From Holothuria scabra (lineage: Eukaryota > Echinodermata > Holothuroidea > Aspidochirotida > Holothuriidae): a DNA stretch of 64,000 bases. Below, one piece after another: positions 32,302 to 44,500 of this stretch; positions within the stretch are counted from its first letter, which is position 1, and the number at the start of each line of letters is the position of its first letter. The notes under the pieces are model-generated. The model saw only the letters and a program-made list of their open reading frames with translations, searched no databases and was not told the DNA's origin. The stretch is taken from contig CM074180.1 of assembly GCA_037179385.1 (NCBI GenBank), positions 24,843,455-24,907,454 on the forward strand, written 5' to 3'. The translations under genes were made by a program, and so were the position numbers.

Positions 32302-32308
32302 ATAAAAG
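32302..32308 (+). promoter_or_regulatory. TATA box, olfactomedin gene 1
   Basis: ATAAAAG lies 119 bases before the ATG and is conserved in unit 2 at 52175-52181. A start about 30 bases downstream gives a 5' leader of about 95 nt. Placement and conservation support it; there is no experimental evidence. Confidence 0.6.
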
Positions 32309-32426
32309 GATAAACATTTGTCCGAACGCGCCATTCTTACAACAACTTTTTTTCAGAATTTGTCCTCTTCAGTTGTCATTTTACTATCTATACTACTCTT
32401 AAGGTAGCAATATCATCCGCCTCAAA

Positions 32427-32513
32427 ATGAATTTCTTCGTCTCCGTCGTCTTGACTGTCTGTCTAGTCTCTTCAGCATCAGGATTCACCACGCCCGTCCC
32501 TAGTGACAGCTTT
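32427..32513 (+). CDS. Olfactomedin gene 1, exon 1 (signal peptide)
   Basis: 29 codons starting MNFFVSVVLTVCLVSSASG, a classical signal peptide with likely cleavage after A-S-G. The donor is GTAAGT, phase 0. The protein sequence is identical in copy 2. Confidence 0.92.
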
Positions 32514-35500
32514 GTAAGTCAAAATATCCTTCTTGAAAAATATCTGTGTGATCTTTTTAAAGAAAAATGTTAGTGCGACTTTCTCCTCGTCATTTTAAGT
32601 ACCTTTTCTCCATTTTATCCCTTCGTATGATTAGTTTATTCTTGCTTTTCTTTTAAAACTTCAGGAGTATATTTTGGTGGGTGTCTTTGTTTTAAGGTTT
32701 AGCAATTAAGTATGAGTTAGCTAGCATTATTTCATGCAGATACGCGCAAAAATGATTCACTGCACAATAGGTTATGCTGCATGCTGCTGATATTTTGGTA
32801 AAGTGCTTCCTTTGCACCTTGGCGAAATTAAAATTTCTGAGTTGAAAATTGTGTAAAAGAAACATGATTATGCTACGTCATTCACATGACCTCTCAAACT
32901 AAAGTTCCGTTATGTGTGGCTATGTGTAAGATATGGATTAACGGTCAAAACAATGAGAAGCCGCATCTTGACCCGGTCACTGTTGTGATTGGCAATGTAC
33001 ATGCACTGTTTCAGGCGTATAAAGTACGAATTTGGTCTCCCTGCAAGTTTGTTGGGCAGACTACAAACAAGTTAGTTGTTTACGATGATTTAGATGCTAC
33101 AATAACTTATCAGACAAATGTAAACAAAAGAGATTGGTGATACGTAGAGATAACAGTTATGCAAATATTTCCTTGATAGCATGAAGTATTAACCTTTTTA
33201 CTCAGTTTCAAGATAACAAGTCATAAATACCTTAGCTACATACTTCAAAATCAGTTGAAGCTATTCCATGATCATTTTTAAATTCCATCACTCTTCTTTA
33301 ATACTTAACTCTTTTGAATTTTTCGCGAATGTCTGCCGGAATGATTTTTTACGGAAGGTTTCAAGAAATAATAAGAAATACGAAAAAATCCTATCGGACA
33401 CTTTTTACAGGAAACTTCTTTGTGTCTTTTTCCTATTTTTCACAAACTGCTTAAATATTCAAATTGTTCTAAACAATTTATACAAAATTCTAGAATATGT
33501 AGGTAATAATTTATTTTGTTTATGAATGGAAAGATTTTTTTCAGAAATGCTATATTGCCTAGACTAGAATACTCTTCATATTTTTGTCAAGGTTTTGATG
33601 ACGAATGTGAATAATCTTCTTGATAATTGTTCTAAGAAAGTTTTTCTGGGGAGATTCATATTTGCTGTAAGAGATACAGCTGTCTCCTTCTGTATTCTAA
33701 TTTTTATGAAATATTCCATGATATAACCCAAGAATTTTCTAAGTGATTCCAGAATTCAGACAAATTTGTAGGAACTGGATAATTGAAAAGTAAAGGTAGG
33801 ATATAGACAAATCCGATCAGCGTCTCTGTTTAGTGACTGTAGGCTATAGTGGGATCCTTTCGCCTTAAATCGTCTTCATTTTTTGTCCACTTGAATTTCA
33901 AACCCTCATATTCAGTGAAATTGGGGGAATGGAGATGCAACTCATAATACAACCATTCTTGATACATGTAAGCAAGGAAATCGAAAGAATAAAGGTTATG
34001 TCCCCAGTTATGTCCGACTAAAATCAGACCATCACTTGACTGTCCGGATAGTCGTCTATACTGTCTGATTGTTCCAAACACGAATCACTATACAACCAAA
34101 TGTTAAGAAATGGTACACGTCATTTAATTACAATTTCTTGGTATAGAATGTTAATTAACCTCATGCTTGCAATAACTTGCCAACATATTAGATTAATGCG
34201 GCAATACTGAAATAATCATTTCCGGCAATAATATCACACGGGCACCAGTCCTGTATTATCACCTTTGCGTTGAACATTGCTTTCCTTGTGAATCTGTTTT
34301 CGCACTTAACACATGGCTGGCAGTTTATTTGAAAAACAAAATGCTCTTGGAAGTTGCCGTTCATGTGTGTAGCTGTTTTGTGAGAGGTTCCGGAGGTTGA
34401 TATCCAAGCATAACCCATGCAAATTAAAGAAATAGCAAGGATGGTAAATAGTGATAACAATTAAGTTTGAGGCACAAATATTGCACCATTTCTCATCTGG
34501 AACAAACCCTATTTGTCTCCAAAGGGATTCGGAGGAAGGTACTCCTACACAGATCCCACCCCAACGTAAATCAAGATAAGATATGATCCACTTTGGATCA
34601 TTTTTTAATTAAAATTTGTCTGTTAAATCGTGCGGACTGGGAGGTTTAAGAGTGCTAAGCTTTATCTTGGTATGCCAGACCGTAATAGCTTTTGCTTCTC
34701 CTGTAAAGCGTATCACGGTCTTTTGGAAAACCAGTAAGTCAATATTTGATTCGATCGTTGCATTTCAGTACACTACACTGCAACCATCAATTTTTATGTC
34801 TCAGCTTTATTTAATTTGTGAAACACTAACTTTTTTCTGTTAGGAAGAAACAAAACAACGAACTTCTGTTAAAGTAACTTAGTTCCTCGGTGGTTTCTAA
34901 TATAGCCCAGCTTTCATATGCTTTTAATCTATTTTGTTCTATTCATTTTTGCTGTAGGATTCCGAGGCTGACGGAACGTTCTCCGTCCATAATGCCACCA
35001 TGACTTCAGACGGAACATGCGTATGTCAGATAAACTCCCCTCAAACAATTCAATGTACCTCCGTTTCGAATGCTGAGATGAATGTCAGAATAGAGCAATT
35101 GCATGCCGAGGTAAGGATGCATTTGTAGACAATGTATTTGATTATTCCATTTGACAATGTTAGTAATGAAATATAACAATGATTTGTTACACAACTAATA
35201 AATAGAAAACAAACGTTACACCTAAATTAATATGTTTGCCACTGAAAATGTCCTGTGTCCTCCCTGGTTTAATGTTCTAATTCCACGAGAAAAAAGTAAA
35301 TTGTTAAAAAGTCAAATAAACAAGAATGGATACGCCATTTTAATAGACCAATACCAAGGGAGAGGGAGGACCGACGCCTCTCAGAGAGTTTGAATTAAAT
35401 CATAAATTCAAAGCACTTTTACACATTTAACCCTCTGAAATACTTAATATGTTAGTTCTACAACATTTTCATCCCATCAAGGGTTATAGGTCCGCCACAT

Positions 35501-38500
35501 CATGCTCGATCGAATCCACCAAATAAGGTTGGCTTTTATTGTGACACATTTAAATAAAAGACTCCTTAGGTTTCCTTTGATAATAACTAATAATTTTTTA
35601 AACTTTGAAAACATTAAGACATCATTAAAGGCCATTTTCCGACTACAATGATATTTAAAATTTCCGTACAGTGTACTTAAAGTGTAGAAATTTTAAAAAT
35701 ATTCATTTCCAGAGATTGAAAAATTGAATCTTTTTCATTCAACTCTCATTGTTTGAGCTCGTGCCATTGCTGAAATGTTAACTGTTGAAGTTTACCCACT
35801 TAATTCAAAATAGTCCATTGGGAGCAACAATTTGTTACTTTGTTGTTGAACAACTCATATTACCTGTTTTGTTACCCTTTCAAGTTGAAATATTTATATA
35901 GCATGGAACGCTCCTTATAGGCATATTTTCATCATCCCAAACATGTTCCAATTCTCCCAACCTACTTACTTCTAGCCCCTCCCACATTTATCTAAAACTC
36001 ATCTTTATCCAGACACAATCCTTGTTTATTGCTTCATGGCTTGTCCCAGTGGCCATACAAGTCCATAATGTGTAATCAAGACACTCTCAGTGCCCATGTT
36101 GTGTAATTTAGCTATGATGCATTGTTTGAATGTGATGCCAATCAAAGAGCTGTACCAATTGAGAGTTTTGATATATGTATACTGAAACTGTAGTTTTGGG
36201 TGACGAATGACTGCCTTTAATATCTTGCATTGTATAACATGTGGTACCGAGAGGACGTGTTCAAACACATCACCCCATACCACTAAGATTGCTATCATAT
36301 TTTAACACAAGTTCGTGGCTTTCCGAGAAACAAAGGAATACAAAGTCTGTAACTTGAGTGAGTATACAAAAATGACATCACAAATTATTGCGCAATATAT
36401 CATTCTAAATTGAGGGAGGAAAATTCAAGGTAAGATTTTATATCTCAACACATCTCAACACGGGAATGTTCTTTGGATATGTAAGTTGCACTGTTTGAAA
36501 TCACTTGGTTCTAGAGATTTAGACTAAGTAAGGTTCCTGGTTAACTTTGAAAATGAGCTCCCTTTGACCCTCATTACGTATTTTGGAGTTTCATCATTTC
36601 GTTTTAATTTATTTATTTATTTATTTATTGTAATAGATTTCTCAGGTATCTGTCCGTCTTAATCAACATATCACAGTCGTAGAAACTCAAGGTAGTCAGA
36701 TCACAACTCTTACTAGTACAATGATGACAGCTCTTGACAAGCTGGAACGAATCGAATCGGGTAATCTTGTGGTTAGTCGTCCAGAATACGAAAGACTTCG
36801 TCGGGAGATAGCCGATATGGAGGCACTGCTATTGATATTGAAACAGAACCAGACAACGTCCAGTACAGTGGTAGTAGCCTTGGAGGCAGAGGTAACGAGT
36901 AATAGCTATCATAACACATATATTGTATGTCCACTCGAATTAAAAAAAAAAAAAGACAGTTGTGTGAGATATCGTCGGGATGAGGAAAAATATTTAGCTT
37001 GAATGTAAACCTAATGCATTGACGTGATTCTGACGTCATATTTCGAGGAAAATCATAAGCACGTACATAGTTTTACACAGTAGATGCTCCACGCGCGTGC
37101 AGTAGACTTTCGCGCGTATCCGATTGGTTGACCAATCAGCTGTCTGCATTTGTTGATGAATGTAATTTGTAATTACCAACATGTTTCTCTAGAAAGGGGT
37201 CGTAGCTTTGCTTTGTGACAATGACATATGTTGAAGGCATATCTTTGCATGGTCACACCAAACCACCCTACAAAAGTTTCAAAGAAATCCAAGTCAACCA
37301 TAAACGATAAATTTCATTGAAGTAATTTAGGTTATCTATCTTAAGATTAATAGGAGGAATTTCTAGCAGAAACTTTCCTTTAAAAGTCCTGGGGCCTGTT
37401 CCACAAAGAGTTACGCACAATCTTAAGTATGATTTACTGTTAACTTAAGTATGGGGAATCAAACTTAAGATTGTGCGTAGCTCTTTGTGGAATGGGCCCC
37501 TGATTTGAGATGGAAAGAACATGCGCCTCTCCCACAAGGCGCGGTAGATTTTAACTTGGTATGAAAGCAGGACATGACATACTGATGTCACAAAACCAGA
37601 AGCGACGGAAAATTTCATACATGAATATGGCACGGGTAAACCCTTTTCTAAAATATGTTGGGCACTCCCTACCCCTTTCTCCTCCAACCCTACAATCGAC
37701 GTAATGCAGTGCGCCAGTAGAGTTTTTATTTTTCTTATAAAAATGTTATTTATGTTGCGTACTTTTCCTTTTTTTTTCTCAGATTGCCAATATAACAGCA
37801 ATTGTAAACAGCCTGGAGGAGAACGAAGAAGCAGACACTTCTCGACTTCTGGCCGAAATCGAAGATTTGAAACAGCGACTTCGAGACTGCCAGGAGAATC
37901 AAGACAATGGCGGTGACTTATCTGAAACTTGGAGCCTTCCCTCTGATCAAGGTACGTACACTACACTGAGGAGTTAAAGAGCCCATGAAATGACTTAGTA
38001 ACATTGATTTAGGGTCATTCTCTGACACTATCTATCAACAAAATAGCATTCATTTTAAAATATTTAAATATACCACCCCACGAAAGAGAAATGCTCAGGT
38101 GAAATGGTATCCCTCCCAGCACAACAGCTGAAAAAATGTGAAAGTGCGTTGAACCAAGAATGACATCATCACAGGAATCCAACTTCACAGTGTGTGTACT
38201 TAAGTGCACTTGGAGTATACCCTGCTCTGTTGATGTTACATGATCTTGCATGTATAGATGACTGAAAATGATTCATGTAATCAACAAATTATCATTACAA
38301 AACCTAATCCTAAGTTTGCTTCACAAAACTACCGAATCAAAACCAAAGTATGAAAAGTTTCCAGAAAGAAGGGAGAAATATTTCTTCAGATTTGGGCAGT
38401 CCAAAATAACCCTCAAGGGAAGTGTTCTGGGGAGGGGCGAAGAAATATACTTGATAAATTACAGGCCAAGAGCGAAGTTTGCCGTCATAACTACTGAATG

Positions 38501-41500
38501 AATTTAAGGTGTAGATGAGCTTTGATGGCCCCCTTTTTGTAGTCAGTTTTTGTGAGTTGGGCTGAACTTGGCCTTGAGGTGTTGTTTAAAGGAAACAAAT
38601 GAACAGTTAATTAATCTGTAATATTTGGGCTGGTTGAAGTTCTTATCTTCAGAGTTATTGAACCTGAAATGTGAGTTTTTGGCAATACTTCGGAAATACA
38701 TGAAATTGAAGTACAAACCTGGGGGCAGAAAATGAAAGGCACATGAATTACAATTTCTAATAACATTGTCATATCAATTTGTGAGACATGAAAAAACAAT
38801 CAGTAAAACAAGGAAAGGTTCTGGTTTGCAAGGCGATGAAAATGGACGGCTTTAAATACTTGCAAAATGTGGTTGGCAAGAAAATCATAAGAAAATACAA
38901 TGGTATAATCTTCATAGTAATATCAATGGAACCCTTACAAAAACAGGTGAGGCAATTAGTTCCAAATTTGCAGTTTTTCACATGTTTTTTTCCAGGGGTT
39001 ATCACAGGATTTTGCATGGAAACATGTGTTTTCCCTTGGCATTGACGCCGAGATTCGAAAAACAAACAGCTTATTAAACAAAGTAGCCTAATTGCAAAGT
39101 TTTTCTTCGGGTCTAACTTTGGGCTGTGAAAATAGCGAGTGAGACTCAGCAACCGGATCCGGTTTAGTACTTCCATGGTTTAAGTGACGCGACGAAATGA
39201 CGAAAGTCACGTCTGTGTTTTCACTGCGATAAAGAATAGACAGGTCGACCGGATAAGTGACCTATTAGGAGGTCCAGTGTCTTCTACTTAATCATAGGGA
39301 GTAAAGAGTGCATCTTGGCCAAAAAGTTCCTAACAATTTGTACCAAAGGTATCGCTGAAGTTTCCAAATGGAAGAAAAAGCTTTAAAAATAATTTAAAAC
39401 AAAATTTTTGTGGAAATATTGATGTACAAATCAAAATAAATGTTAGCCTCTCTGCAAGAAACACGGCAATATTTTACTTTGTTCTCTGTTGATATATGGT
39501 CACAACCACTAACTGACCCGAATGCATGCATTGTGCATGCTATTACGTAACTGCGGTCGAAAAGCCTGCCCGACGTGTGACCTTTACGACGGTACAATGG
39601 CTTCCACTTAAATAATAGGGAGTAAAGCTGTATCTTGAACTAAAAAATACCTCACAATTCTTAGCGAGAGCATCAAAGTACATTTACCATGGATAACAAA
39701 TAGTAAAGTAAAATTTTTTTATCTAAGCAAAAATGTTGACAAAGTCTTGATGTATAAATGTCAGTCACTTTGTTAAAACATGACAATATTTGACTATGCC
39801 CTGCTGTCAAGTAATGTACAACCGCTTAGCAAAACAAAGCTTTATAAAGGTTGCTACATTTTACAGAAGTTACACATATTTCTGACGGCCCCATGTGAAC
39901 ATATTTTCGAGACGAAATTTGATGTTTATGCAATTATGCAATCAAAAATTATAAATACACCCGATGAAAGTCACAGTATTCGTTCAAAGAGGAACAAAAA
40001 GCCACACATTGCAATGTATTTTGGTGTCCAGCAATGCCATTCACACAGCTGCCCCTTTAAACAATGATCTACCCTAGCAACAACGACCTCAGTGATCCAA
40101 AATGAAGACAGGCTTTGGCTTGGTACTATTCTGTTGAAAACAGGGCGAAACACAGAAATAATTTTCAATCGTTGAGCTTAAAAATCATAGCCCTAGCCAA
40201 CACTAAAATGCACGATCCTACACATGTTTTGCAAAAGTGTTTTCTGCATGAGTCCAAAGGATTTCCCTTTCGGGAAACCAAAAAGGGGGTTTCAACACCT
40301 AGGAATACCCCTGTTCAACCGATGGAGTTTTGCTACTTCTCAATATTCCATCATCCAACTAGCAGGGAAAACTTGTTTGGTATACATCATACAAGTGTTT
40401 GAAAGTTCACTGGTAAGAGGTTATACACACAGAAAAATACCTCAGGCTTCTGGGGGATGTAATTGCATCCATTTTTCCTCCAGTGTTAGGTAGCTATTCT
40501 TTTATTGGGGAGGAAGCAGTGATTCTCTCATTACACAGGCCCTTATGTAATACTGTATACCATTCTGCACAGTGGCTTAAATACTCCCAACAAGTTCTGT
40601 GTTGTTTTGGATGCATGTCTATGCAATTTGACTTGGTTCAAAGAAAAGGAACAGTGATTATAGTGGGAAAAAGACTAGCTGATATTTTGGTTATTTCAGG
40701 AAGTATTCCTCTTTTATCAAAAGTTCGCATGAAGGTACTATTTCAACTTCATACATTTTGAAGTCTATGCTAGTATAAGATCCATTGTATGATTTCCACA
40801 TTAATGTTTGTGACAAATTTACTTGGACGGATGTCTTTCAAAGGAATCCGGGTGAGATATCAACAATCTGATTGAATGCGGTTCAAATGTTTTCTTTTCC
40901 TGGTTGAAAGAACTGTTGTTAAGTCATAGATCGACTAGATTGCTGGGACCAAAATTTCAAACTGATAGGCCTCACATGAATGGGACAGCTTGAGTGAATA
41001 ATGACAAAATTCCCCTTCGAGGAATTTGGAGTGATAATTTCAAATTTTGATTAATATATTTTTGGCTTTTTATACCGTGACATTCTTCAGATATATTTCA
41101 GAAATTATTTGGCCAGTACCAGTCTCATGCTACCCAATCTGTGTGCAAAATGTCACTTAAACATAGCATTATAATATACACACTGTGAAATTGGGTTCCT
41201 GTGATGATGTCATTCTTGGTTCAGTGCACTTTAAAATCTTTTTCATTTTTCAACTGTTGGGCTGAAAGGGGTACCATTTCACTTGCGCATTTCTCTTTTG
41301 TGGGGCAGAATATTTTAAAATAAATGCTTTTTTTGTTGATAGATAGTGTCAGAGAATGACTCCAAATCGTTGTCTTTGAGTCATTTCATGGGCTCTTTAA
41401 ATGAAGTTTTACGAACCAGTTTCTAATCAACTTGTTTATTAAAGTCGGTCCGGCCACGGTAGTTTTTACAGTTGTGACTCACTGGCTTGTTTCCCTACTC

Positions 41501-44500
41501 CATTGCTTATGATGAGCACCACGCACAATGGCACTAGCTAGGTTCCATTGAAGAAATTTCTGCCTATATTGCATTTAGATCAAAAGGAGAGAATTCATTC
41601 AAAACAAGTAATGTCTCCATTGTTTATCAATGTAATTTGATTCCAAGATATCCATCGGTAGACGTAATTTTATGTTAAGTTTTCGAAATGCTGTCCTGGT
41701 GGAGGTGACTAGGAGTGAATACCCTCTTCTTTGAGAAGTGAATACCCCTCCCCTTTGAGAAAGTTTTATATCTTCAAGAGGTGCTTAGATTCAACTTTGG
41801 AGTTTTTATCTCTTTATCCGTATAACCTCATGCAGATTGGTACCCTAATTTTAATATTATTTCATGCAGCGTTTACTTTTCCAATATTGCAAACTACAAC
41901 ATGCCATCCGGCGTCATCCACCGTGCTGTAACTAGGACTCTAATTACAGCCACTGTGGGTCCAAAAAAATTAGCCTTTTGTAACCACAGCTGCAAAACTA
42001 TTGACTCATCAGGTCATGGACACTCAACAGTGGGACTTCTTAACTCGTTTGGAATAATGTTAACTTTTGAGAGGGAAAGGGCATTAATTGGTTAGGTATG
42101 GGGGAAATGGAATAACCAGGATGACTCATAAGAATACAAACATCGTGTGTCTATCATAAGTGATAAAGGAAAGGGGAAAAAGAATGCTTCTCAAGTACTT
42201 AAATTTGCTTGTTTTTTTTTTCGTAGACACATGTCGAAAAATTAAAAGTGTTTCCTCCCCTTACACCGTTCGAGATAACAGTGCTAACAGAGGAACTTGG
42301 TTTCGCGATCCCGTGAAGGACCAAGGAAAAGTCTATGTATTTTCCATCTCAAACAACAGGTAAGACTCAAGTTTTGACAATGAGCGTAAGTGGACAATTT
42401 ATATGTTAGAACTTTCGATGTTGTACTTGTGATCCTTATCTGACACTCTCCAACCCCCCCCCCCCCCACACACACACACACACAGAGCCCCAGTGTGGAC
42501 CGGCCTCAGCGCAATTGTGCTACATAGAGAGATGTCATTCTTCAGGTCACGAACGATCGCCCCATGCTCTGCTTTCCATCTTTAGGTATACATAATTTGG
42601 GACCCGGAGAGATTGATGTTGACGTAAATAATGAACTGAGTACAACTTTGGTGGTGTTTGTTTCAATATTGAAAGGGCAAAAGCAATCGGCCCAGACTCA
42701 TTTCAAATCAATAACTAGAGCCCACGAATTCCCTCCTCCTTCTCGTTGGATTATCTTTCATGATATTCCAGGACATAAATGTTTGACATTTAGGGTACAT
42801 CAAAAAATAAGTAGTGTTCTGATTACACATTAAGGCACTTGTATATTTTATGGAGCAGGGAATTGCAGCTGGAGCCTAAATTACGGACTTACATGCGCAC
42901 TAGGCTAGGATTGTGTCTGGATAAGAACCAGTTTCAGAGAGCTGTAGTTAGTTAGTTAGATGGAATTTTACGGCCTAGTTTCCAACCTAATGGTTCAAGT
43001 CGATCCGACCACGGCCTTTTCTCCAGTTGTGGCTTACAAGCTTGTTTTCCCCATTCCATTGCTTATGCGTAGCATCAAACACAACGGAAGTAGGTTCCAT
43101 TTTTAGAGTCTTTGGTAAGACTTGACCTGGGAAACGAACCCGGTCCTTCCGGGTGAAAGGTGCCAGGTGATGCTCTTACCCGTTAGACCTAACACGACAC
43201 CTTACACGAAGTGATCTGGTACAGAACCGTAATTAATTCGGGAGAACAATCCGGGATAAGCATATTAATATCAGCCTTTACGAAGTTCAGTTTATTCTTT
43301 GCAATTTGAGGTGCTCTGCATTTTGTTTAAAAAAGGCAATAAAAAACTGGACAAACTGAAATTATTGGCAGACTATGTGTAAAATTGTCCTTTGCTGAGA
43401 CTGAATGACTGCCTTTGAATTTCACTTTTGAATGAGAGAAAATATTGTCGTACGATTCCCAAGAGTCATTTAATGATTCATGAAAAAGGATAGTCTCCTA
43501 CACTAACTTATTTTGGCGTGACTGCATTTTGCCTGTAGGTAGAATTTGTGTATATTGAAGATGCCTAATCAGAACGAATTATGGTAGAACTGTGTGTGTG
43601 TGTGTTTTTTTTTGTGTGTTTTTTTTTCCCTTTGTATTTGATCACTTGTGAATGTGTTTACAATCAAGAAATGGGGAAAATACTTGCATCAGAAATTTTT
43701 ATTTTGGGCAAGTCGTCTTGGAGTATGCACAACACGATGAGTGAAAAAAGAGCTTTAAGCTTAGGAATGTACAGCGTAGTAACAGTACCGACAACGGGAA
43801 CTTGAATAAATTAGTTATTTATTTTTGGCGACAAGTTGATGAAAGTTACTGAAACATGCATACGCATTTTGTTCGGATGGAAAGAAGTTCAAGAACTTAA
43901 TATATAAAACTATAGAGGGAAAAAGGTAGGTTTTTAGAGGGGGGGGGGGATTTAGTCAATTATATAGACCTTTTACGTAACATGATGTTTTCCTCGAAAA
44001 AGTGCCAGCTCGAATATTTTTCCCCAGATATCGACATTTTACCCAAATCCCTATCACCATGTTTCATGTCATTTTCATGACTCAAAATTATTGTCTGGTG
44101 AGTTCCATGAATCCCATGACCTTAAAAGAACTGAAGAACAAAGTTCCATGGTTGATAACTAGAAAATGGCTCAATCGAAATTTTCTTGTCGCTTTGGTTG
44201 GCAGTGGGGTGGGGGCAGTTTGTTTCGTTATGTATCCAAGCATTCCTTTTTACATATGGTCCATTCCACATTTCAGGTACTACAGCTACGTAGACGTCTA
44301 TCCAACGGTAACAGAGTTCCACAATGCTGATACTCCACTTAGATTGCAACTGCCTTCGAATGCACAAGGTACAGGAATGGTTGCCTACAACGGGTCATTG
44401 TACTTTCATGTTTACAACAACTTGAACATGGGGAAGTATGACATAGAGCTTCAACGAATAACTAGAGTTCTTCTGCCGTCAGACACACTGTACAATAACA

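Noticed and set aside
32886..33140. 84-codon frame in the copy 1-specific intron segment
   Set aside because: No family, no splice or promoter signals, and the whole segment is absent from unit 2.
38769..39176. Overlapping frames on both strands inside the intron 4 transposon
   Set aside because: They are not kept open in the second copy, have no recognised domain and low-information composition.
43125..43203. tRNA gene on the minus strand
   Set aside because: A and B boxes are good but the cloverleaf is incomplete and a SINE body follows; annotated as a SINE head.
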